From positions 4,164,183 through 4,228,182 of the forward strand of contig NW_024041484.1 in the NCBI RefSeq assembly GCF_014851395.1: a stretch of 64,000 nucleotides of DNA, given 5' to 3'. Positions 26,201 to 36,900 of this stretch are shown here, in pieces (the first letter of the stretch is position 1; every line of letters begins with the position of its first letter). The notes under the pieces were generated by a model. The model worked only from the letters and a program-made list of their open reading frames with translations, ran no database searches and was not told the DNA's origin. This stretch comes from Micropterus salmoides. Its lineage: Eukaryota > Chordata > Actinopteri > Centrarchiformes > Centrarchidae. The translations under genes were made by a program, and so were the position numbers.

Positions 26201-27290
26201 AAATTATGAAATCATTAAATTCTGTGTTAGCTCTAATAATGAGAGATTAGACACTGCTTGTGTCCCTCATGTATAAAGATTAAACTACATTATAAATACA
26301 TTACACATACAAAAGAATAGAAAACAACATTAATGTATATGTAATGCATATATTTTTTGTATATAATCATCTAACTTTATTTGGTTAAGGCATTGTATCT
26401 TGATCCAGGCAAGGGAATACTTTTAGATTTAGATGGGCAGCTGTGTTTGACGCTTCTGGAAATCCCTTTTAAACCTATGTTTTAAACAGACCGTTTGGGT
26501 TTCTGAAAGATGGTCACCATCGTCAAGCAAAAAAACAATAACAATAAAAACAATAACAACAACGACAGACGTTTGGCTCTGTGAGTCAAATATAACAACA
26601 AACTGGGCTGCGACAGATTGGTGTTCTTCTTTATTTCTTTGTTTTCTTCAAATGTTTGACTCTTGAACAAAAGTTTCGTGAAATAAACGATTTGCAATCA
26701 AAACGGTGCTCCTTCGAGCCGGATTCGAACCAGCGACCTAAGGATTTCAGCATCAAGCCTCTACAGTCCTCCGCTCTACCAACTGAGCTATCGAAGGGAG
26801 CTAGCATCCTTAGCGTGACAGTTGCTTTTTAAAATCAACAGGGGGCACCACATGTCTCCATCATAGGGTTGTCACGTTGTTGGTTGTTTTTTTTGTTTGT
26901 TTTTTTATTTCTTCCGAACTCATTCCGAGCAGCTTTCTGTACTCATGCTCACCAGTCCGCCTTCTTCAGACTGTCCACCTTGGCTCCCTCCTGCAGCAGG
27001 TAGCTGACACATGCCAGGTGGCTCATGGACGCAGCTTCGTGCAGCGGCCTCTTGTAGTCGTTATTGTACGTCTCCACATCCATGCCTACCCGCTTTATTA
27101 GATACCGCACAATGTCCAGGTGTCCCTGCCGGGCCGCGTAGTGCAGCAGGGTGTCTCCTGACCGACCGAAGTGTTTGCTCCGGACGGTTTGTACCGCCGC
27201 CGAGCCGCCCGAGGATATCCGTTCCTCCAGAGAGCTTAACTGTCCCTCCTGAGTGAGCTTCACCAGCAGCTTTAAAGTGTTCTCCTCCAT
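20240..27290 (-). CDS. ankrd16: Ankyrin repeat domain-containing protein 16
   Basis: Seven coding exons in gene order: 27290-26953, 25974-25754, 25516-25474, 24226-24118, 24031-23870, 22774-22696, 20403-20240. All borders are AG/GT and phases chain to 1116 bases, giving 371 residues (human protein about 361). Almost the whole protein is ankyrin repeats: GDTLLHYAARQGHLDIVRYL near residue 45, RPLHEAASMSHLACVSYLL near 81, TPLMMACTRRNLNVIQELL from 114, then GWNSFHIACREGD, RTPLHTAAMHGCEEI, GVTPFMDAVRNGHLSVARLL, LTALHYAAKEGHTSTIKTLL and ALHMACIGQHADVARILL. The KKADW/TPLMMACTR join and the C-terminal GLKDSEDASGT match ANKRD16. In mouse it binds alanyl-tRNA synthetase and helps prevent serine mischarging. 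I chose MEEN at 27290 over an in-frame upstream ATG at 27326 because the family begins close to this point. Exon 3 is only 43 bases. No frame damage was found. Confidence 0.95.
20868..21345 (+). mobile_element. Harbinger-type transposon remnant with Myb-like frame
   Basis: The left end GGGGCCTCATGTATAAACGA followed by GGCGTAC-rich sequence is typical of fish Harbinger elements. The frame ending near 21330 contains RKRNFTKCKIKALITEVEA, then LLFDGLNSLISNKHK and EWPSVTITVNAAGSGTR, the pattern of the Myb/SANT-like DNA-binding protein carried by Harbinger elements. The expected next residues AEVKK appear one frame over at 21326, so the gene is frameshifted. It lies in ankrd16 intron 6 on the opposite strand. 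Confidence 0.6.
24230..24251. repeat. (GAA)n microsatellite at an ankrd16 splice acceptor
   Basis: About seven GAA units on the plus strand form a CTT-rich pyrimidine tract on the transcribed strand, directly before the acceptor of ankrd16 exon 4 (exon starts at 24226). Confidence 0.8.
24440..24800. repeat. AT-rich low-complexity tract
   Basis: Very T- and A-rich DNA with repeated TTTTATTTT patterns in ankrd16 intron 3. Open frames here are compositional and carry no domain. Confidence 0.7.
26710..26797 (-). tRNA. tRNA-Tyr (GUA) with 15-bp intron
   Basis: The minus strand reads CCTTCGA (acceptor arm), TAGCTCAGTTGG (A box), GAGGACTGTAG with anticodon GTA, then a 15-base intron at 26760-26746 placed one base after the anticodon, then ATCCTTAGG, GGTTCGAATCC (B box) and TCGAAGGA closing the acceptor stem. 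Without the intron it is 73 nt, including discriminator A. TTTT at 26704-26701 downstream fits a Pol III terminator. Eukaryotic tRNA-Tyr genes normally carry an intron at this position. It lies wholly within intron 1 of ankrd16, on the same strand, about 155 bases after exon 1. All arms pair well, so it looks functional rather than SINE-derived. Confidence 0.93.
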
Positions 27291-29130
27291 GCTGGGTGGA
27301 GGTGAAAGACTGCTGCATGAACACAAAATAACCTAGGGGCAAAAATGAAAAACTACTTTAACTCAGTTCTAAGTTCAACTGCTTGAAGACTTGCTGGAGA
27401 GAAGTGTTTACTACGCAGAGTAGCGGAATTAAGTGGCCAACCATAACCTTACACTGTTAATGTTATATTACTTATCTTCCCATACATAAAGCAATACAAA
27501 AATGTACAAACAAACGTTATTATTCTTACAATTACTAGATAATATAATAAATATGATGTTGTTTGGAATATTCACAGGTACGCATTTTACATAGAAAACC
27601 GATTATAAAAATAAAAACAAAAAGAAAACATTTGTGGCATATTTCCGTCTTCAAGGCTTAATAACTTTAATAAATGTTACTAGATTGTTGTTTGTTGCAA
27701 TTTTAAATATATAAGCACGGCACGTATGAATTGCAAATCAAAATGTTTTACATAGCAACCCTCAAAGTTACAATGTGCTCTAGGTGGAAAAATCAAGATA
27801 AACACACGTAAAAATGTACGTATTTGATCATTGATTTTGATCAATTCAAACATTATTAATGAGCAGAAAATCATTTGTAGATCAACATCAGATACATCCA
27901 CCAGCCTAACTCACATGACACACCTGACAAATATGACGACCCACTCTGTAGTTTAAGGGATAAACTTTAGTCGTCCTTTCCAGCAGAGCGACACCCCGGC
28001 CATTATGGGAAATGTAGTTTTTAAGATGACGTGCGATTTGGCTCGACCCCAGAACTGTTTTCATTATAACTTTGTAACTCCTAAGTAATTTGGCCAGTAG
28101 CCTACTGGCATAATAAATACCCTTTAATTATATTTCGCAGCCAACAGAGTGTGGTCCGTGTTATTCTCAAAAAACATTTCAGACCTCCCGGGCTCCGTAA
28201 ATTACTGCTTTCAAAGCCTTTTTTTTTTTTACTTTTTACTTTTTTTTAGTATCACAGATATGAATATGAGAAATGGGGTGAGCTAATCTATTGCTGGCTG
28301 AAGGACAGTGAGGCATCAGAGCGCTGGTGAGCAAGATGACTCACATCTGGAGAGAAGAAAGAGAAAAGGAGGTGGGAGAGGAGAAAAGTGAGATTGTTGG
28401 TGAGGGTGAGTCTCAGTCCTCAGAGGTTTTACAACATGGACCATGAACACCAGGACTGAGGTTGACCATAAACAACGCCACCCTCGTTCTCTTGTGAGTA
28501 CATACGTTTCTGACGTTTTAAATGTGCTTTAAATTGTGCTACACTGTGATGACTGAGACATATAAACCCAACAGGGACAGGCCTCCTTACTTTATCTCTG
28601 TTTTCTAAAGTGCATACTTTATGAGTTTTGCTTCTATATGTCTATTATATTTTGTGAAATACTGTATGAATCTTGTATTTTGTGCTTTATAAGCAACCCT
28701 GTTTTATTGCTAGACAAGGGAACTTTTTGTACTGGTACACTGAAAAAAATGTAGATCTTTAGGCTGTAGACTAAAATGAGTCTTTTTAACATTTATCCTT
28801 AAGAATAAGTGGAAATCTGTACGCATGATGCATGACAGAGTTATATGCCGCTTCAATGCCATTCAATACTTGTGTGGAATTAAGGGTCATGTTTGTTTGG
28901 TTGTCTTTTAATACCATAGCCCATAAGGGAAGTGATTTGCCTACCTTTAGCTTATTTATTCCCTAAAAAAATCCCTAAAACAACTGAACTCCCTTGCAAA
29001 TTAGTGAAATTTTACAGACCTTTTCTATTGTACTGAAATGTAGTCCTGAAAAAGGTAGCAACTCTATCCCGGTTTGGAATTTTTTGCAGTGTGATGACTT
29101 TTGTGGTTTGGTGTGGACCAACAACCCCCA
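27291..29130. other. divergent intergenic region between ankrd16 and glt8d2
   Basis: The region before the ankrd16 start on one side and the glt8d2 coding start on the other. It contains a ZNF143-like site at 28000-28020 and a poly-T run near 28220-28250. A possible noncoding first exon of glt8d2 could end at the donor-like CTTGTGAGTAC near 28492. No coding exon is recognised here. Confidence 0.4.
28000..28020 (-). promoter_or_regulatory. ZNF143/Staf-like motif upstream of ankrd16
   Basis: On the minus strand it reads AAACTACATTTCCCATAATG, very close to the ZNF143 core ACTACAATTCCCA. It is about 710 bases upstream of the ankrd16 start codon, so a 5' UTR intron or a shared promoter with glt8d2 would be needed to link it. 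The match is stronger than the one at 683-703. Confidence 0.5.
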
Positions 29131-29131
29131 T

Positions 29132-29132
<1 letters not shown>

Positions 29133-29182
<50 letters not shown>
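29133..29182. repeat. (CA)25 microsatellite
   Basis: An uninterrupted run of CA dinucleotides in the region upstream of glt8d2. The open frames crossing it on both strands are products of the repeat. Confidence 0.95.
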
Positions 29183-29185
<3 letters not shown>

Positions 29186-30912
29186 ATGTGCAAACTCTTT
29201 GGAACTTCTGTTCGTTTTTTCCTAGCCAGTAACTATAGTTGCTACATAATCAATATATAGTCATGTAGTTCCTCGGTGATGTCTTAAAGAAGCCATATAA
29301 GACAGAGAGTAAGACAAGCAAAAGTAATAAAATAACTATTAAAACAGAGCAGCTCAAGCAGTCACTAACAAATATAATTGTAAAATGGTAAAGTGGCAAA
29401 ACCTTGTACACATGCTTCACCACACATATGCACATAAACATGTGGACACATTAGTGTATGGAGAGATGTGAGAGCGAGGTGTTGAGACATTATAAAAATG
29501 CCATCCTAAAAAAATCTGTTTTAAAATGTTTTTTAAACATTAGTAAAAAATATTTGACAAATTCTGCTGCCATAAAATCATGTGAGTTCAAATCTGGTGG
29601 TATAATTCTGCAAAAAACATTGACAATGTGATTATGAATGCATTGAGATTGGAGAACACGTTGTAATTTGGAGTGAGTGGATTGCTGATTGTTCAAATGC
29701 AGGCCAGAGACAGCGTGTTAGGCAGTCCTGCCTCGTGGAAGGAGTGTATCTTAAGCTAATCAGCTCCAGATGTTTAGGGCTGCTCTAACAGGGACAAACA
29801 AACCTGAAACAAATGCACGACACAGACTGAATGTTCTGTTTCATGTCATCCGCCTGCTGAGGTTCAGTTAGAGTCTGCAGGTTTCAGAGGAAGCGTGAAA
29901 CATGAAAAGCAGACAGGCCACCGTAAGTGTGATACGTTTAACTTATGAGCAACTTAAAGTGCGCTGCTTCCTGCTGAGGTTCCACCACTTTACACTGATT
30001 GCACACACAATGAGGTCAGTGAAACACACTGATTCTCAGAGGAGCTAAATATTTTGAAGCTGTGAGACTGTTGAGATATGCGTTTACTCATTCATTGTGT
30101 AAGCATTTCTCTTGCAGTTATATAAAAGTTTAAAAGGCTGGGAGGCAAACAGATCCCTTGATGAATCCCTGGCACCAGGAAGGAAGGAAGTGGTGGAAGG
30201 TTTTGAACAAAATACAGCCACGTGTTGTCCAGTGTCTCTTGGCATTCGAGCCTCAGTGAGTTTACTGCTGGTCTGGTCATATTATGCAAAATTATATGTC
30301 ACAAAATGTATTTCTCTCAGTCACACTGCTACAGAAAACTGTTGGAGGTTTAGATCAGAAGGAGAACTTCAAACATCCTGTCTTTATCTTCAAAACACAG
30401 CATTGGAAGCGTTTGATTTAGAACTTTTGCAGGTTTCCCATTTTGACACTTGGAGTATAAACATGTTCTATGTGGCCGTTAAGTTAAAGCTCCACGGGAT
30501 CTTATGAGTGCTCAAGTTGTACGACTGTACCTTCAAACCACTCACAGCCAAGAGGTACAACATTTGCAACATTCACAGTCATCTGATGATTTCAGGCATT
30601 CACTGTAATGATGTCACTTTTCAGGTTAAGGGGCTAAGAAAAACCTGGCTGACCCAGTTAGATCTCTCCAGGAAAAACCTGATTCTTTAGCCATGTTTAC
30701 CCTGACCCGTGTTTCGTGAAAGTTTTTTCCTGCAAAAACAGATGAGGCCTGTCATCTTAATAAATATCAAACTCACTTTCAGCTGTGTTAATACTTCACT
30801 GAGGAAACGGCCAAATCCCCCAACCCTCCATACAACATTAAGGCCAAGGGATCTTTCATCCTTTGTTTCTCTACAACTTCTCATGAGTGACTTGATAGCC
30901 CTCTATTTCTCC

Positions 30913-30915
<3 letters not shown>
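29183..30915. other. upstream or first-intron DNA of glt8d2; no gene seen
   Basis: Unique-looking AT-rich DNA. The 131-codon open frame at 30112-30507 has no recognisable domain or splice support and appears random. A noncoding first exon could lie here or nearer 28.4 kb. Confidence 0.4.

Positions 30916-30950
<35 letters not shown>
30916..30950. repeat. (TG)17 repeat beside the glt8d2 exon 2 acceptor
   Basis: The TG run ends six bases before the acceptor TTTGCAG/GTG of the start-codon exon (exon from 30957). In the transcript this is a UG repeat where a pyrimidine tract normally lies. Confidence 0.9.
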
Positions 30951-30954
<4 letters not shown>

Positions 30955-30981
30955 AGGTGTTGCTGGAAGCAAACATGAAAT

Positions 30982-33900
30982 ATGGCTCTTCTGAGAAAAA
31001 GTAAGTGAAAAAAAAATGTAAGACAAATGTAATATGACTGATTTATGCTCTGGTTATATGCATTTACATGAAACAAAGTAGAAATTTCAGTGATTGTCTT
31101 GTGTTCCTGTTGATGGGCAGTGTCACAAACAGCTTGTGGTTTAACACTCCTATCGACAATAGGCTTGCTATAGCTGGAGCAGCAATTGCCAGTAAAGGAA
31201 CCCCCACATTTCTCACCAGGGATGGGAACATCTGCATGCGCATGCACCCAATGTGGGTGTGTTTCTGAGGGAGGGTATGATGGGGTAACCAGATGACGGG
31301 CTGTAAAGGAGTAAATGTTATGATTCTATCGTGTGTGAAAACAGCAGAGTGAATTGCAAGATACTTTGAGAGGTGTTTGCAAATTCCAAAACAAAACTTT
31401 ACTATACAAAAATGTAAGCATGCTTTAAATGTGTTAATACAAAAACTGTAACAACTGCTGCTGTTTTCAAGTTAAAACCGTGTAGATTAATGTTTTAAAG
31501 GTTCAGTGTGTAATATCTCTGAGGATCTATTGACAGAAATGCAATCTAAAATCCATAACTATGTTTTCAGTGGTGTATAAAGACCTTACATAATGAACCG
31601 TTATGTTTTTATTACCTTAGAATGAGACATTTATATCTACAAAACCGCAGACACCCCCTTCTATGGAGTTTGCCGTATTTTGTCGTCATGTTTCTACCAT
31701 AGCCAACATGAACAAACAGCGCTACAGAGCTGTGTGGCACACCTGTGCAATCCCCATGCTGTCTGATCAGCATCTTGATATGCCACACCTGTGAGTGAAG
31801 TGCTCACTGACACAGATTTTGACAGATTTGTGAACAATATTAGAGAGAAATAGGCCTTTTGTGTACATGGAGAAAGTCTTTGATCTTTGAGTTCAGCTCA
31901 TGATGAATGGGGGCAAAAACAAAAGTGTTGCATTTATAATTTTGTTCAGTTTAAAATATCTGAAAACAGTAAGTTCTGAATGTTTCAGTGTAAAGCTGCT
32001 CCTCAGGTAGCATATTGTGCAGAATAAGTTATGGCTCATGAATGAGCTGCCAGAAATGATGATGAAAGTGTCTTGTAAATGGTTGCAGATGGGTATTTTG
32101 ATCCTCCTTCCTCCTCTCTGGTCTGCCTGACTGAACGAGTGGAACGAGTCAAACACAATGTGTGTTTCTACTGGTATGAGATAACAACATTACAGTAAAA
32201 CTTCAGCTCAATGTGCACAGCTTTTTATTCTGATGGTTAGCGCTAGAACAAATGAAAATGATTAACTACAATTTTGTAAAATTATAAACAACAATTTTGG
32301 TAATAACTTTAAAGTTCATTAAAGAGGTCACATTATGCTCATTTTCAGATTCAAAACCTTATTTAGGGGTTGTACCAGAACAGCTTTACATGGTTTAATT
32401 TTCAAAAAACACAATATTTTTGTCACACTGCACATTGCTGCAGCTCTTCTTTTCACCCTGTGTGTTGAATGCTTCGTTTTAGCTATGGAGTGATACATCT
32501 CACCTCTACAAGATTACTAGCCTATCAAAAGCAGAGTAGGGCGGGCCCTGAAAAGCTGGTAAACATGGCTTCAGTTCAGCTGTATATCCCCTTACCAGCT
32601 TAGCAACACGGACTGGAGCAAGAGTTTCAGAGTGGGGAATTCTCAGGGCCCGTGTCCAACAAAGCGTTTTCTTCTGACGCCAGCGTCTTTTTTCAATTCA
32701 TTCCAATGGGAATGCACTGAGAGCTGAGAGGTTTTTTTTCGGTCGCCGAGAGTTGAAAAATGTTCAACTTTGGGAAAAACGCTGCGCTCGTCACTTTCAC
32801 TTTTTAGTCAGCTGTCCAATCACAGTAGAGGAGGACAAACACCACACCGTAGCAACGGTTACTATCCTGGAACTGGACTTCGTTGAACCTCAGCTCTTGG
32901 ACTAAACGGGGGTACTCGCTGAGATGTTTCCTCGCCCACTAAATCTCATGAACCCACATACGGCGAGTCCGTCCTCTCTCTCTACCTGCTTCAGCCTTCT
33001 CTTCATACAGAGCCAGAGCAAGTACTCTACTCTGTGTTGACATTTTACATACAGTAAAGTTGGGTAGAACAGTCGGAAAAAACGCTGTGCCTCAAAAACG
33101 CCTGTCAGCGCTCCCTGCTGGGCGTTTTCAGAAGAGCAGCTGGCATTTTCAGCTGGCAAAAAACGCTTTGGTGGACACAGGCCCTAAATCTGTGACTTTC
33201 TTTCATCTACTATCAACTATCTTTCATCCATAAAGTTTTAACCGAGCTCTGTCTCTACATCACAGTAACAACTTTATGTCACCTGACTGCCTGGAGGGTA
33301 GCTAGTGTTTGGAAGGGAGAGGAGAGCTGTGTGCTGCAGCTCACTGCTGTTTTTGAGGGCGTGTCGGACTAGCCGCTAGGCGAGCATTATGACGCGTGAT
33401 TCTGTCTACAAACGAGCTGTTTTCAGGCAGTTCAGAGCAGTTTTCTGTGGGAGATGGGGTGGACTTTGGGCTTTTTCACTTTGCAAACCTATATCATGCA
33501 CAAAAAAGAGATATAACTCAATAAAGGAGAGGGGAAAAGGCAAAAAGCATAATATGACCTCTTTAAGTGAATAATTTGACATATTAGTTTTCTTGCTGTG
33601 AGTTTGAGAAGATCGAAAACAGTCTCGTGGTTGTTTGTTAAGTAAAAACAATACACCTATCAGAACATGTAAAATCGCTCATAAACATATAATCATTTAT
33701 TTTATTTGTACTCGAATAGAAGAACAATTTATTTGATTTCCGTGGAGTTACGTGACATTACTCGACAAACAGTTTAAAGAAAGCAAAAAAGGATTTTTCC
33801 ACAAAATGTCAAATAGCCCTTAAAGCCATTTAACCTGCAGTAATGCAAAACAGTCTCTGGTTCCAGATGCTAAAAAGTGAGCATTTGCTGCTTTTCTCTG

Positions 33901-36900
33901 TTTAAGATCGTTGTAAATTGAATGTCTGTGGGTTTAGGACTGTTGGTCAGACAAAACAAGCAATATGAAGATGTGACTTAGGGCTGTGTGCCCCTGTGAT
34001 GGGCAATTTCATTTTTATGCAACATTCTCTAGATAAAACTATTGAAAAAAAGAGATGAATCCATAATAAAATCTATTATTATGTGTGGCCCTCTGATGTT
34101 TTGTGGGGTATATTCTTTGGAAACATGGTAAACAGAGTAAGACGAGTAGACGCCGACTCCTGCCTCTTCCTGCGTTTCAGTTAACCAAGTCTTGCTGGTG
34201 CTGCTGGTGCTGATGGTGTGTCTCCTCCTGCACAGTATACTGCTCAGAGTCTCCACTCGGCCCAAACTCTCAGGTAAGCCTTTATACCTTTAAACCTTTA
34301 TAGAGCAAATTTAATCATGTCATCACATTAAAGAGTAAATCTGGCAATGTTTTCTATTTTGCTTATTGTCAACAAAACCAATGAAAAGACCCAAACCAAC
34401 ATTGAATCGATCCTGCTCACAAGTAATGCGTGTGTAGCTCCAACATCGGGTATATCTTCTTCTTTTCGGCCATAGAGCTCCACTGTTGTTCAAAAACTAG
34501 TAAAAACACACCAGTCAGCCACACTTTTCTTCCTTCCGTCCATCCTTCTCATTCATATTACCATTAATGCACACACTGTAGTTTATTTAGTCTCACATGC
34601 ACCATCCTGCTACCCTTATTACTAACAAGACCACTAAATGTGGATTAATCCACCGCTAAAAATAGTTCCCCACAAATGCATTTACTACAATTTACTCTTC
34701 TTTGAGAAACGTTCGCTAAAACTTAAAGTGCTCAGCTGTGCTTTCTTTTAAAGATGAATCTATGTATTTGTGAGGTGTTTTTAGTTAAGTGTTTAGTACT
34801 GACTTATTGGCTTGAGACAGAGAACCACAGATACAGCAGGGCAGTCAGAAAATATTAAGAAATGGACTTAGACATTGTTGGTTTGGGTCTTTTCATGAGA
34901 TTTGTTGACAATAAGAAAAAAAAAAGAACAATGCCAGCCTTCTCGACTTTGATCCACGGTCATCTTAAAGCACGCAGTTGTTTGACAGTCATGGCAGTGG
35001 ACGCATGTTTTTTTTTATGCCACACCATCCGAAATGGCACAAAGCAATCTCGACCTCCCCTCCCTAATGACCTCTTAGATCACCGGAAGAGCCTCGGAAG
35101 AGCAGCGCGAGTTCCTGCAGTGAGAGTGTCAGAGGCGGATAATGTCGTCCCCATTATCATCTGTGCATCGGAGGAGCGAATGGGTGCGACCATGGCAACC
35201 ATCAACAGCGTCTATAGCAACACAGACGCCAGTGTGTTTTTCTATATAGTTACCCTTCGGGATGCCGTGAAACTAACAAGGTGTGCCACTTTAAACATTA
35301 ATCTTTAAAGGTGCAAGAAGTGATTTGTACTCTTATACCGTAAATGTACTGAATCTGTAGTTGTTCCACATGTGGAGAAGATATGTGGCTGGGGTTTGGT
35401 TGGGCGACCTGACATCCCAGTATTATTGCTTATTACGATGACTTCCACGTTTATTTGCCTAATCATCCGTTCTTTGCATCTTCCCAGGCAGTACATAGAG
35501 AAGACTAAACTGAAAGGCATCAAATATAAGATTTTGGAATTTAACCCCATGGTTCTGAAAGGAAAGGTGAAGCCAGATTCCTCTCGACCTGAGCTCTTAC
35601 ATCCAGTGAGTTCTGGTTTGCCTTTGTTCCCGTATCGATACAAACCTTACATGCACAGACGCTGTGTGCTACCTCACAATCTAAATGTATAACTCTGAAA
35701 TAACTTTGCTTTTGTTTTGCAGCTCAACTTCGTGCGCTTTTACATACCTCTGCTCGAAATCAACCATAAGAGGGTGATATACTTAGATGATGATGTCATT
35801 GTGCAGGGTATGTATATGATCAAGGTAGGAAGGAATCCCTGTGAAAATATATTCCATACTGTGTATCCTAAAGATTAAATTTAAGGTTTGTTAATTGATA
35901 AAACTGCCTTTTTCAATGATTAACCCCAAACTTAACAGACGTGTGGTGCTACAGTTGGATTTGATCACCAGATCACCATGCAGAATATTTTTTAAAACAA
36001 GTTTAAATTACATTTGGTGGTAACTTAAGCTATGAATACATGCTTTTTTTTAAGGATAAACATTATAATGGTCATCACAAACATCCAAATGGTTATGGTA
36101 AATGGTCTGATTAGTGAGCGACTCACTCCACCTCTAAGCCACTAAGCTCTCATCCACATTCATTAACATCAAATTCACACACTGTTTCAAGGTTGTTGTT
36201 TTTTTGATACATTGATTTTGTATTAATTATGTATATCTATGTATATACTGTACCACTTAAATGCTTTTCATGCTTTTTAGGCGACATCAAGGATCTGTTT
36301 AATATCAAACTGAAGCCGGGTCATGCTGCTGCTTTCGCCACTGACTGCGACCTGCCCTCCACACATGAGATGGTCCGCAGCATCGGCATGCAGGTGGATT
36401 TCTATGTATTTTTATAATGGCCGGTGATTTCCAGCAACAAAGGCTGAAGGACTAAAACGCCAGACAGTCCAGGCAAGCAGGAAGAGTTCAGAGATTTATC
36501 GACAAAAGTGAACATACAGAAACTTGCAGGCAGGCAGGGAGGTATAGGTACAAGTTCTAGGGTTAATTCAATTCAATTCAAATGAATTTTATTTATATAG
36601 CGCCAAATCACAACAACAGTTGTCAGAGCGCTTTTCATAAAAGAGCAGGTCTAGACCGTACTCTGTGATGATATTTACAGAAGCCCAACAGTTCCCACCA
36701 AGAGCAGCACTAGGAGACAGAGACAAGGAAAAACTTCCTTTTAAGAGGCAGAAACCTCGAGCAGAACCATGACTCAGGGTGGGCGGCCATCTGCCTCGAC
36801 CGGTTGGGGTGAAGGAGAGAGAGGGAGAGAGAGAGAGGGAGGGAGAGAGTTAAAGGTCCAGTGTGTAATATCTCTGAGGATCTACTGACTGAAGAAATGC

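Noticed and set aside
30112..30507. 131-codon open frame upstream of glt8d2
   Set aside because: No homology recognised and it lies in the 5' intron or intergenic region; treated as chance.
34862..35308. 148-codon open frame as an independent gene
   Set aside because: Only its second half (from 35079) is coding; it is exon 4 of glt8d2, and the upstream part is intron read in phase.
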